From contig JAZARR010000033.1 in the NCBI GenBank assembly GCA_037389465.1, positions 992,001 through 1,056,000 on the forward strand: a stretch of 64,000 nt of DNA. The letters run 5' to 3'. Origin of the DNA: Baylisascaris procyonis. Taxonomy: Eukaryota > Nematoda > Chromadorea > Rhabditida > Ascarididae. The notes beneath the pieces are model-generated. The model was not told the origin of the DNA. It saw only the letters and a list, made by a program, of their open reading frames with translations, and made no database searches. Positions 38,682 through 51,600 of the stretch are shown here, in pieces. The position numbers and the translations under genes were made by a program. Within the stretch, counting starts at the first letter, position 1, and every line of letters begins with the position of its first letter.

Positions 38682-41600
38682 CTATATTCGTTTTTCAGCT
38701 AAAATATATTGGCATTGAAGATGATTACTTCTTTATGTTTCATTAAGTGTTTTTATTTCTTTCTAAAAGCAAAATTCTCTAACTGAAAATAAATTAGAAA
38801 TGCGATAGACATGTTGAGTTGTTTGCTTTCTGCTAGTATGTTATGTGCAACGTGCTTGTGCCGCATTCTCGCATTTTCGTGTTGAGGCGTCGTCCTTTTC
38901 TTCGTTTTTTTGCATGCCAAGCGTACGACCAGTTGCTCTGAATGCGTCCTCTATTGCTGGCTCGTTGCGTATTCGCTGTGAGCAACGAACGATTGCATGC
39001 TTGTGCTTTTCACTTATCGTTTCTTAGTGTTTCACAATTTCATCTCATCAAGGTGGAGTGAGATATGAACCATTAGGAGTGAGTAGGTGTGCGACTGGAA
39101 AATTCTTCTATAGTCGTATGAGTTGTTTTTTTTTTGTGATTGGACAACAGTTAGTCGATCTGTTCTCGTTTGTTTCTTTTTGCAGCACTTCATGTGAGTT
39201 CTTTTCAGAAAGTTGCCATTCCGATCCTTCTCAACCCCCCTCCCACCCCCTCATCTCCCTCACTTCGTCCCAAACTTCTAGAAGTTAATACTTACCTATA
39301 AAGCTGTTATCGATAATAGTTGGTAATTGAGGGGAACTATAAAGAGGACAATTTTAGAACTCATAAAATCACTGGCGCAACTAAAATTCATATGCAGTTT
39401 CAATACAGGATAAGTTTATTCGAGAGAGGGTGGAAACAGTTTCCGTGTACACTTCAAATGACGGATAGAAACTGCAATGTTTTTATCGCAGCGTTCACAC
39501 ATATGACGTTTTACGTGATCCGTCATTGAGTTGCTTATTTCTGTTGGAAGTGTGGTTACCGTGAGGGAGGAAATTTTCTCTTCACTCTCAACAATCGCTT
39601 GTTTCCTCAGTTCCCCCTCCCTTTACCTCCTTGGCCTCCGCCTTCCACTTGAATTTTTCCTCACCGTTGCAGTAGCATGACCACCGCGTTTCTTTTCATA
39701 GAACATAGTCTTTTCTATGATACTAATTGCCGTTCAATAACTACAGCTAGTATTAGCCGTCTAATATTCAGTCTAACATTTCCATCCAGTTTCGACCTCA
39801 ACGCGAAAGTGAATAGCGATTTGCGACCGCCTCATAGTTGAGAGGAAGGGGAGGCATAGCCTTCATCATCCAGGTCATTATATCAAACATGAAGTGGCTT
39901 TCACTGGAGCTCGAAACGCAGGAATGGTGCTCTTGATGTTTATCTCAGTGCTCATTTATTCATACATAAGCTCGGTACCCTCTATGGATTCGTACCATGG
40001 TCTATCCTTTCACATTTGGCTGCTGAAAATTGTTTGTTTATAAGAGCTGCCAGTGAAGCCTAAGCACACTGATGGCAAATGGAATCAATGACCTAAAGCT
40101 CTTGATAGCGTTTGTTTGTCCAAATGGACAGATGTTTCTAAGAATGGAGCTAATATCCATTTGTTAAACCCAGCTTCCACAAATACGACATAGATGGGTG
40201 TTGTGAGAAATTTTAGGTACAAGCAATAGCAGCGGGTAAAAGTGAAGTTATTGGGCTATGCGTATTGAAATCCTCGGCATGCGATCAGCAAAACAGAACA
40301 AGGTAAGTGCTGAGAGAGCAAGCTGAAGCAAGCAAACGGCATCTTAAAAATAGGGATGGTGACATCTTTCACGACAATAAATGTTTTTCGAACACCGACC
40401 TCTAGCAGTCGAAAATACTGAACGGATGAACATTTCAAGTTTTTTGACTTCGATTGATGGATTTGAATTTTATTCATTCCAGCCTCTGATTTGCGAGCTC
40501 TGTGAGGCAACCCGTACTTCAATGAAGGTGCCTATTCTCATCCTTACTTTTTGCCCTATAGCTTGTGGAAGGTCACCTCTCATTTCGTAACTTTGTCCAG
40601 CTCCCAGTTCATTTCAAAGAGGTCCTACTTTTTACGGGGAGTTGAAACACATTCTCAAATTTCTTAGTTCAGATTCAACAGTTCGACATCGACTGCTTCG
40701 CATTGTTTGACCGCTAAATTCGACAATCGTGCAAACAATGTTGCATTTTTTCAGCAGTTTTATGGTTAAAGATAGGGAACATAATTGTCGTTCCGATATT
40801 TTGCATCGAAAATCGTTTTATGAACGTTGTAATAGATTTATGATCTGATTGCATGCTCGTATTTGCATTATCGTGTTGTGCATGCTTCTTTTCACGAGTG
40901 AACACCTTCGATGACTTCCACGGTCCGTAGTTTTTCGATCGCTATGCATTGTTCAACTTTTATAGTTTTGAATGCCGTATCTTGAGATGAGGTAATGAAT
41001 TGAGATGAAGGAAATCTTCAGGGGATTAGAGGAGAGGGGGAAGGAGAGAAGGAGCTGATGGAGCTTTATTTTATTGATGATGAAAGCAAGTAACGCATTT
41101 AATTAGCAGAGAGTACCGCACAGTTACCAATTAGTGGCAAAGGAAATTCAATTCCGCGTATATTGAAGGTCATGTATGATTTTGGATCTTGTATCAAGAG
41201 TACGAGACCTTAGCTCAAACGATACAGGTCATCTAAGGCTTCATTGAGAACGCAATTTGGGACATGAACATTGCGGAAGTTTTAGCATGGTACCCGATAA
41301 CATTTTTTAGTGCCTTTGGGCTTTTATTATGCAAGTACTGTTTTATATGACCATGCAGTTTGGGTATGTATGCATGATGCCGGATTCGTTTGCACTTTCA
41401 GATCGACTGGGGCTAACAACAGCTGTGTGTTGGCTGCGTTCGCCGCTCAACTAGAGGGGAGACAGCGAATATCTGTTTGCTAGCAATCTTCCACGCATAT
41501 TTTCTGCGTGCATCATCCATCGGCTTGCTGATTACCGTTCCATTTTGTGCGCTTTCTTGGGCCTTCACGTTTATATTTCCTCATAGCGGATCTCACTCGT

Positions 41601-41759
41601 CATCCGCACATACGATCGTCGTCTGTCTTTCATCGGCGCGCTTCTTGTTGCCCTACTGCCACATCAATATTGTTATTGAAGCAGCTAACATACCTCGCTG
41701 ACTGCTATTTGCTCTCTCGTATTTTTATTCGCACACACTTTGGAATCGTCTGTGTTTGC

Positions 41760-41761
41760 AG
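41760..41761 (+). promoter_or_regulatory. Splice acceptor upstream of the long GLD-2 start
   Basis: tctgtgtttgcag ends at 41761, 27 nt before the ATG at 41789, with no intervening ATG. It fits a spliced-leader site or the end of a 5'-UTR intron. The CpG-enriched 41400-41760 region before it would then be promoter or outron. Confidence 0.45.
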
Positions 41762-41788
41762 AAGTTGACCTCTTCTGCTTTATTTTCA

Positions 41789-42672
41789 ATGGCAAGCGGA
41801 GATCTGCAGCAGCATTTGCTGAAGAAGTTTTCGCCGATTACGAGGATGAATTCTTCGAGAGAAGGCGAAGAATACGCCTCCAGTCAGCAGCGTCAAGCAG
41901 TTCGTGTCAACCGTCGCACCACTTGTGCCCTTAACAAACAACAACAGCGCACTCTATACTCTCCACTAACCACTAGCGGCCCTCTGCTTGTTGCTGCATC
42001 CGGTGAAAAGCAATCCCTTCCGAAGGTGAGTACTGCTGGTCGTCCCACTAATAAGAACACTACGGGGCCATCAGGTAGATCAAGACGTGCTCATGAGCAG
42101 CAGCCGCAGCGCAGTGGCAGACGAACGTCACGACATCCAACGTTCAACCAGCCAAATCCAGGAGCGCACCTGTTTCGCGCGGAATTCATGCAACGAGACC
42201 TGTCTCCATCGGCGTCGAGCAGTGCTAGCAGTGGTGTTTCATCGCTGGACAGTGGTCATGGCAGTGATTGTGGGACTCATTCACCAGTACGAAGCAGCGC
42301 TGATCGCCGTTGCTGCGATATGTCGTGGTTTATCGGTGATGAGCATGTGTCTGGCGAGTATGCGACCGACTACTCACAGTACTACATGCAACAACAGCAA
42401 CAGAATAACTGGTACCGCATTCAGCAGCAACCCTATGCTGGTATGATGGCCGCCATTTATGCGGCACGTCATGCTGTTGCCTTGCAAATGTATCGTCAAC
42501 AAAAGGACTTCTATAGCGTCTACGCTGATGGTCGAGTGCAAGCGGCAGTCCCCCGATTGGAACCAGGCATTTCCGTAGGTGGAAACTTGGATAATGGCCA
42601 GACATCTGCTTATGCGAGCTATTTCATGGTACCGTACGATGTAATCGAGGCATATTTGCGTTTCCTTGAAGG
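41789..42672 (+). CDS. gld-2: GLD-2 long-form first coding exon (294 codons, low complexity)
   Basis: The ATG at 41789 opens MASGDLQQHLLKKF, and the exon ends at the strong donor gtatgt (phase 2). It is rich in Ser, Arg, Gln and Thr, with a serine block (SPSASSSASSGVSSLDSGHG), a Q5 stretch near YYMQQQQQNNWY, and an ordered-looking end (AAIYAARHAVALQMYR, YFMVPYDVIEAYLRFLEG). An in-frame ATG at 41756 lies upstream of the acceptor at 41761 and is probably intronic. Assignment to gld-2 rests on phase continuity with downstream exons; the exon itself has no recognised domain, so it could belong to a separate gene. Confidence 0.65.
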
Positions 42673-45600
42673 GTATGTTTCAAATTCGGCAGAAACCTCT
42701 CATCATCTTGTTCGAACCTTCCGAATTTCATAGAAATTCAAATTCATACAGTTTTGTTTATTTCATGAAAATAGTATCAAAATGCCGAATAGTTTGGGGC
42801 TGTTTTATTGTTAGCATTTGCACATACGAATAAATTATTAGCAGTTTAGAGCATCCTGCAAAAAATATGGACTTAATATCGTGCGTTGTGTGAAAACTAA
42901 ACAGTTGGGGTATAATGCATAAACAAGGCGAAGGAATTTTTTTTTCTTCGACATTCCCCTCATTGTCGAACGTCTTCGGGTTTTCAAATTACACTTCTGC
43001 AGTTCTCCTCAGCTGGATGAAGTTGGCTGTCTTTCACCACTGTTAGCCTTTTTCGAGAAAAACGTTTATGTAAATTTTCACTGCTTTGAATATATTCAAA
43101 TTTTATTTTGTTTGAATTCACACTTGTATTCATCTTTTTAGCATCTATCCGCAGTTGGTGCAAAACAATCAGCAGTCCGTCGAAGTAAGCGATCCACCAC
43201 TCGTATTATCACAGCCCGCATCGGAAGAGGCGTCGGCTGGAGAGGAAGGGATCGTATGTCACGGGTCGTCAGTGACTGCCACTAGAACCTCACCAGCACG
43301 TCAATTTCAAGTCGGCAACTCTGTCAAGAGTACGATGTTTCAGAATTTAACTCTTTAATCAAGTTTTATTGGCATTAAGCGTAGAAAAGAGCTGCAGCCG
43401 AACGAATTCATAATGAAGGCTTCCTATTCATTATAACTGTTTGCTTTGTTTTCGATGACTTGATATGCCCATGATTTATGAACAAAAGGTATTACGAGAT
43501 AATCAAGTACATCTCATCGATCCTAATTGATTGTGTGTTTTTATTGAAAAATGCCTGTTGGAAATGTTGTACGAAGGATAGAAAATTACTCACGCTGTGC
43601 TGTACTTCCTCCATGTATACCTTACCATTGGCAAGAAGACAGAGGGACTAAAGTTATATACTGAGGAAAGATTTTATTGTCTGTTCAACTGCTAATGAAC
43701 AAGCTTTCGATCCCAAACTCAATTCTCCCCTGCTCTGCCCCTTGCTCCTTGTGCAGATTTCTCATTTGCTTCCCTCTTTATCGTAGTTCGTCTTTACTAA
43801 CAAAGAAATTTTGAGACATCCGTAAAGAAAAGTATAGTTATGAGACGCGATTATAGATGATGGAAATTGAGTCGAAAACAGTAACATTATTTGCTGAGCA
43901 AATTGTATTCTTGAATTAATAGATTTTATTCAAGAATAAATCATCAAATATAAATTTCAGACGTGTGGAATTCACAGCATGCTGCTTCTTCGGAAACTGT
44001 TGCGGCAGATCAGATGGTGTCTAGCCGTAGACCAGCACATACCTCGCCAGAGGCAATGAGGTTTGTACAAAGCGTTTTTTCTCGCTTTGTTGTTTTCAAG
44101 AATCCGTTATCGGCTGAATGAAACGTCATCTTGGTGTTTTATTCTTTCACCTATAAACGCAGCTGAAAATAGAGATTTATGCTAAACTAATGCACGATGT
44201 GCGTATATTAAAATTTGACTGTCAAATGTGTTTTTTATACTAGTAATGGTACCGTTTTTTCTAACAGGTGACTTTTAGCAAATGAATTGAGCACCTTGAA
44301 CTGTGATTTGTACGTTATGAAACTATTAGTTGAATAGCAATTATATTTGCATATTTCGTGTTGATTTGCATATTTGATTAATTGCATATTCATTTGATGG
44401 AATAGCTAGTTGAGGTGGTGTGAGTTCGATGCTATTATTTTCAATTTATGTTCTACTGTTGTAAATTAATGACAATTGAACGATTCTTATGTAAGGATCT
44501 GTTGATAATTTGTTTGGGGAGTGATACGCGTTCGCCGCAGTAATCATTCGACGGAAAACTTAGACACAACAGACTTTAGTCGCGCTCTCAGACACAACAA
44601 CAGCATTTATTGAATTACTTGAAGAAGATGGATTACGATTCGCACGTTATGAATATCGTCATAACATTGCACTAGAAGCATTACATCTAGTTGGAGCGAT
44701 TGAGATTGGGATGTGAAATTCGCTTATAACTCATGATTAAAAGAAGAGGAAGTGGCGGGACAAGGACAACGAGATTAATTTACAGCTGTCTACAATAATA
44801 TCACCGATAATGTTTGTGACAAATTGATTTTCACTCTACTATGAGTTGAATTTTTATGTCTAAATAAGTCATTTTCTTTTATTTGAAATTCGAGCAATTT
44901 TTTCCACAGTTTTCAGTGGAAATTTTTCATATTGCATGTTGCATTATTGTTATTGGGTTATAAATTTTGCACATAGTATTGTGCTTATTTTTGAAGCCAT
45001 CGTGAGGAAGGTGAAAATCAAAGAAGTGGCACCGCTAGTAGCATGAAGGAAAGTGCAACTCAGCATATCCACAACGGTTCATCGACTATCATTTGTAAGT
45101 ATTTCATCGTGCTCATGGGTTCCGCTGCCATTTGGATCACTCGTTGCACTTTATTTGCCCTATATTCAATTTACTATATATTTCCTTGAATGAAAAAAAA
45201 AAACCCAGTTGTATATGTTTGGATACAAATTTGCCATTGAGGGTGTCGTCATTCATTAGATATGTTTTTATTTTTTCCAAGCTTCGAAAGAGTGGTCGTC
45301 TTCTCATGAGGGATCTTTTCAGAGAAGCTTTATACTAGACGGACGGGTCTTTTTCTGCTAAAAGAAATACGATTTGCAAAGACTTTGTATACATTCCTGA
45401 GATTTTTCTGATGTGTACTGCAATGAAGTGGTCCTCGAATTTGAAAGTTGTTCATTAATGAAATTAATTCATTAATGAGAACCTATTAGTTTAGGTGCAC
45501 CCAAGATCTTTTTCTTTCTTATTATACTCGATGAATAGGAAGTTGTATTCAGGTAGCATCTGACAGGCTGTCTCAAAGTACTCTCTCATTGCAGGCAGCG

Positions 45601-48600
45601 AAGACGACGAGAAACAACAATTGGGCAACGTTCAGCACGTGCACCGTCCACACAACTTGGAATTGACTTCTGTCAACGTTCAACACTACCCGGTATTTTC
45701 TATGCCATTCAGTGACCTTCCATTCCTTGTATATTTGTGATCTGTATATTCAAATCTGTTCTCTTCAATTATGCGCTTTTGTAACCTTTTATTCGTATAG
45801 CAAGTGATGGCAAATATGTGTGTGTGTGTGTGTATGCGTTCTTGCCAGGGAAACTACAGAAGCCAGAATTATGAAATTTGATGGACACAATGTTTGGCAT
45901 AGGATAAACTATGCGATTGTTCACTTTGGCCACCCATCTTCGAGAAAAAGTTGGAGACATTTAAAGGTGACGAAGACTGAGTGCATTTACCTAGCTCACT
46001 TTTTCATTGCGCACTGGTTTGATTGCACAAAGAAAACGCATCTTTTATGAATGTGTACGAACAGTCAAATCATTTCTAATAAGAAGGCGTTACTTTGCAG
46101 TTTTATTATTTGCTCGCAATTCATGAAATTAATTGGTCAAGTGAGCTCTGTGGGAATGCGCACATCGTACCAACTCCTTTCGTATCCATTGTTTTGTTTA
46201 CCCGAGTTCTGATTTTCATATATATGAAATTTTTCTTCGCCTATTAACGAAGAAATTCTGGTTTTATTTTTAAGAAATACCTTTCGCCTTTAACTAGTAC
46301 TCTTAAAAAGGATATATATTGCTTGGAGCGCTTCTCCTCGACATATTCTCTCTCCGTTCTTATTGAGTGTATGTGTCAGCTTTTTTAAATGGATGAGGTC
46401 AAAACATTCTTCTGAGCAAGGTACTTATTTGACAGGACAATTGAAGGAAGAAAACTTTTATGCGGTCATAGTAGCGAAAACGATTTTAAGAGCAGCGTGT
46501 GGACTGATGTGAGGGAGGCAGAAGCTGTATTGATTGTATTTGACGTATTACACGATCGTAATGTTTATACAATACATTATAGGTTCTTCAAGTAGCAGTG
46601 GCTGATGATGCAAGCGGTACTGTGGAGACCAATCTAGAATTCGGCAACATGGCGCCAGTGGACACAAAACGAGAATGTGCACATTTGGGCGCCGTAGCGT
46701 CTGAAGAGGTCGACGGTACGCCACATTCATCTCTGCCTTCCACATAGTTTTCTTTCAGAAGTTTCTTAGATCATGTTTTATTTTTATTCTTGAAAAAACC
46801 ACTTTCTGGTCCTTTTTTCACATATATAGGGGATACATTTTAATTACTTATCCTTTCGACTCATCCTACCATGTACCATGGCGCTCTATTATTTTACTCA
46901 GGTTGTCAACGGCCACCATGAATCTCGACCGGTGGTCACCAACTTTTCAGAGCGTCGTCAGTGGCCATCAAAGCCGCCTTAGTTGATGGTCATTGGCAAG
47001 CAGTCGGTTGCCTCCGAAAGTCGGACACCATCGACTTTTTAGGGTGTCACCGCTGATCGTCAAAGTGTCTTGCAACCGTTGGCCACATGCAGTTTCTTTT
47101 GTTACCATGCTAGTTGTGTTGCGGTTTATATTCACAGTTGCCGGCATTGGACGCTGATAGGTGCCCCTCTTATAGCACGTTACTTACTGTGTTATCTCGA
47201 TCGGAGTCCTTCGAATGATAACTGCTCGCAGATCTCACGAAAATAGAGTCACCCTCGAATAGGACGTTCGAATTCAATAATAACTTTCTGCAGAATTTTC
47301 TTTTTCACCGTAGAAGGCTGACATTTTTTCTTATATTTGTTGGTGGAACTTTTTTGTTTGTGCTGAAAAATCTGTTTTTTATCTTTAGAATTCCCAGAAG
47401 TGAGTCATAACCACCGTTGAATCTTGTGCACACGTTCGCTTTGGACCGCCGTGAAAGGTGGAGCGCTCATTATGTTATGTATATTGCAGTATAGAGCCCC
47501 TCACTGAAACTATGGAGTGCAAAGCTCCAGGACTGCATATGAGGTAATATGATAAGTTATATTTGTGAGGGGTGATATTCACGTCATGCCTGTGATGTCT
47601 TTATATTTGAGGGCGTTCTTAGTCTCCTTCCTTTTGATCAGTTTTTTAACAGTTGGCACTCTTTTTCTGCGTACTCAGAAACCTCCATCCTAGAAGCTTA
47701 TCTCGTCTGTTTTGATATCATCTCTCTGTGAAATAATGTCTTGAATTAGATTTGGATGCAATGGCGACTCATTGCTGTGGGAAGGACTTGTTTCTATAAA
47801 TGCCATTTACCGTAATGAACGACAGTAATGTGTGAGACTGATCCGTGTTCACATGTTTGGAAGTTTCATGTGATGTCTATAGCTCATCAGTATTTCTTTC
47901 CTTTTTTTCGTTTTGAGAGGGAAATAGTGGTTGAATTTCATTTTATTTATTACATTTAATGTTCGAATAATTTTAGATTTTAAAGGCGTATCGCTTATTT
48001 TCTTTATTCGGGAGTTGAATACAGCAGTGAATTTGAAAAGGTAGTCAAGAGCGATATGTTTAGCGAGTTGAAATGGTGGTGCTAAAAGATTTTCGAGTTG
48101 ATACTTGGCCATTTTCAACGTTAGATGATTGATTTTGATAAGTTTCTGATATCGTCTGATTGACTGCATGGCGCTTATCACTGATAGTTGTTTTGCGCTG
48201 AGTGAGTAAGGAGCTCTTTTTTCGTTTCCTAAGAAGAGAGGAGGGTTTGCTTCAAATTTACTTTCAAATGGAGTGGATTTTAGCACATAAATTTTGATCA
48301 TCATTTGGTGCCACTGCAAAATTCGACGTGCCGTTGACTGATACAGTTGATGAAAATCTCTTTCTCTTGCCTTTAGGACTTTTCAGCATAGGTTTTGCGA
48401 TGCGACAGCCGCCGTATTAAGTTCTCTTTTATTCTTTTTGGTTTTTTTTTTTAATGTTAGTTCTTTTTTTATTCGTTTGTTTAAGAGTTTCGCTTACATA
48501 TCCAATTTTTAGAATAAGCCTCTCCAGCTATTCACAGATGGCGAGTTAAAAGCTGCTGGGGAGGATTATCGTTTCTAATTGTAAAATTCCTTGGTAATTG

Positions 48601-51600
48601 AAGTGTTCACTGTGACAATTGGTGATATCGTCCGATGTTAGGTGGAGAGCAACGCTCTGAGTTGAAGATGAGAGGTGGGATTCCAAATGGAAGCCGTCGT
48701 CCTTTATTGTTTTTCTGTGAGTATAAAAACAGTTGGTTGGTTCTTGCGTTAGCTCAGTGTGAGCTTGATATCCACATTTGTGTGATTGACTGACTTATGT
48801 CTGTGTGAATAATCGATTATATTATGAGGTCGATTTGTGTTTAGGTTTTAGTTCTTTGAAGGAAAACAAAGACATTGCAGTCAATTGGCAACTGATGTCG
48901 TAATGAGCGTATTGCCGCAAGGGATCTATCAAAAGTCGATCAAAGAAGTACTTTTATTTTAATAATTGTTCTAGTGAAGTAGAGGTAGGGGAAGCCAGCA
49001 TCTGTAAGAGTGAATTGATTGCTTTCATTGCACACACTGGCACATCATATTCACACTAAAATTTCTGCCTTATTATCGAACAAGGTTTTTTTATTGCGTC
49101 GAAAAAAATCACTCTTGTAGAGAGAGCTCGATCGTTAGGCAGTTGTATAGTAAACGAGAACCTTTCCGCTCGATGACCAACGTTTATTGCTTGTTTGCAC
49201 CGTTATCGGAACGTCAACATCCATGTTGCGATTGTTGCAGATCCGCTCCGCATAGTTTATTGCGTTCTGGTTCTTTTCTGTTTTGCTCGATGAGTGCATT
49301 CTTGTCTTCCGAAAGTTTCATTATCGGTTAAGTTTACGAGGTTGTAACTGGGACCCGGATTGGAACTAATACAAATTCAACCTGTTCGTTGCGCTATCTT
49401 CCGAATTATTTCATACCAGTCTCAGTTTCTGGCTGGCACCGAAGCGATATTGAACAGAGGGTGGCGATAACGGCAAAAACGGTTGTGGGACATGTGGGAT
49501 ACAAAACCTTTTCTTGCAGGGATTTTTTTATTTAAATTTGCTGCACGAGAACCATTCCACCCAGAATGCGGCCAGCTGATTTACGCACTTTTACTTCAAC
49601 GTCTACCCTACAAACCCTCTCAAACTCGTGCGGAGTTCGGCTGGTATGTTACGTCACTTGTTATAGCGGAGCCGTGTCAGTTATGAGTCTATTGCGTTTG
49701 ACGTTAGTTCTCTCCAGTTTGTGTGCTCTTACGGTTGTTCTTTTATCGTATGACAAAATAATGGGTTCTCCAAGCGTTTTTGCTTCTCTGTCGAGTGAAT
49801 CGCATAAGTCTCGTGGTGATAAGACGTACCAGTTTATGGATTTTTTCATCTGGCTTTTGTAGTCTGCAAAAACCATTGTCAATTGCTTTTGCGATAACTT
49901 TGCCAATTTGTCTGAGTTCTCATTTCCTCACACTCTCTCTTCTCGACATCTTTGCTTTCTTTATTAGAGCAATGTTAAGTTCTTTTCACACTCAGTATCG
50001 GTGTGACGTTTGTGTTTGGCAGAGAACAAGAGAGCGTGTGGGGCCTGTAGCAGTGTTCGATCGGCAGACGTGCCGTGTAGGCGTGGCAACCTCAGTAACG
50101 CGGTGCTGCGTTTTGATTCCACGCATACGCGTGCGCCTGTTGGAGTGAATTCAATGGCGTCGTGGCTGCCCTGGGAGGCTATCTGCTGCCATCTCGTTTA
50201 ATGCATCATTCTCATGGTGCTTACGTTGTTTTTCCTAATTCCCATTTCACCCGTTGAATACATCACTTTTGTTCATTGATTGAATATTGTACGTTGATAT
50301 AAGCGTGATGGTCAGGTGTGCTTCTCAGTTTCTGTTTCCTTCGTCGTTTATCGGAGCATTCAGTCTCCCCGTGGTATAGGGTCAGGTAAATCAATGCTTC
50401 ACTCTTGCTTCATCCCTTTCCACCCATTGTTGCCATGAAAAACAAAGGTGAAGGGCAGGATTTTACGCATGCATCAAAGATAACATTTTTAACACAGGTA
50501 TTAGCTGGTGGTGTGGTAGATGTACGATCATTGGAAATGTTGCCGTCTAGTCCTTTTATATCATGTAAGTGCTAGTCTCCTTTTCCATTCTTTTTAACTT
50601 TTTTGAAAGGGAGGAGGTGGTGCAAAGATGAGGGAGAGGGGTCAAGGAGAGCAGAGGAGTGTGGATGGTACTGATTTGTGATGTCTTTAGTCATAACCCC
50701 TTGCCACTTCGCTGATCCTCTAGCCATTTCTTGCATCCATAAAATTCTAAATGATCTAGTACCTTTGCTCATTTAGTATGAATGTGACTTCCTGCTTTTG
50801 CTAATGACTGCAGCTTATTTACGCCATCCGGCTTTCGCGTACAGTTTAGGGATTGCGATGCGTTGCGATGATGCGATCGATGTGTTTAATGGATTGTGGA
50901 GTGAGCGTATCATGTCACAAAAAAGTTGCTAGCGTTGAAATTTTTGAAGGCAACACATCAGTTGTGGGCTTGTTCGTGGCGCCCACGACTGTTCTTTGCG
51001 TGAGGAAGGCGATCTGTTCTGCACACCACGACGTTTGCATTTGTGGTGTTTAGTTTGCGTTGAGCATCGTCAAATGGTGTTCAACGGTGAACGCTTCTAT
51101 TGTCGGTGCTATTACAAGCCTCAATATTGGGCACGACAACGTCGTCGTTGGCATCATACGTTGTTTCATTGTTCGTTGTTCGGCCGATCTTGCTGCGATC
51201 GTTCATTGAAATTGTCGGTCGATATAGACTTTTTGTTGCGGCCGCGTTGTTATTTTTCACCGCATTTCCCTGGCAAAGGCGGAAGAATACCGATCGCATT
51301 AAAGCCTTTAGGGCAAAGGTGATCGTGTGGACGCCTTATATTTTGCGCTTTTTAAAGTGCAATACTTTCATTGGAGGGCCTCGTTTTGGACGCTTCTGCT
51401 AGTGCAGCTGAATCATTTGTTGTATTTTGCCGAACTGTTATCGGCTCTTTTGTGGATTCGCATCGAGCATTTAAACTGCTGGCTGCGTAACCTTATTGTT
51501 ATTCACTATTGGCTGCCATTGTTTTTGTTGGGGATTGGCGATTTGTTATTTCGCTCTTATTTGTTGCAACAGCTGTTTTTTTTTTTTTTTTTTACTGCTG

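Larger units (their letters stand above)
24480..41761. other. 17-kb region with no supported gene
   Basis: I found no exon chain with family resemblance or convincing splice logic on either strand. Open frames of up to about 140 codons occur (31701-31273 minus, 33037-33438 plus), but in DNA of this composition such lengths are expected by chance over a window this size. Content that stands out: poly-G at 25742-25754, G-runs at 28050-28069, 28705-28739 and 29771-29801, a GC-rich patch at 28740-29000, a 60-bp tandem duplication at 36548-36667, and C- or G-rich tracts at 38573-38594, 38667-38681 and 39235-39250. The last part (about 41400-41761) is richer in CpG and likely holds the promoter of the next gene. 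Confidence 0.5.

Noticed and set aside
43155..43358. Reading frame ending in a stop at about 43358 as the terminal exon of a short gene
   Set aside because: A donor at 43330 (gtacga) keeps phase into 43961 and the chain continues through several more exons, so a splice is more likely than termination.
47849..48319. 156-codon open frame on the minus strand within a gld-2 intron
   Set aside because: In AT-rich DNA of this length the longest chance frame is expected to be about 150 codons. The product is Lys/Leu/Ile-rich without domains, and no splice context fits.
50996..51322. Cys/Arg-rich 108-codon frame
   Set aside because: Several frames on both strands are open here because of high GC. 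Composition is unlike neighbouring exons and no motif is present; treated as possible promoter or 5' UTR.
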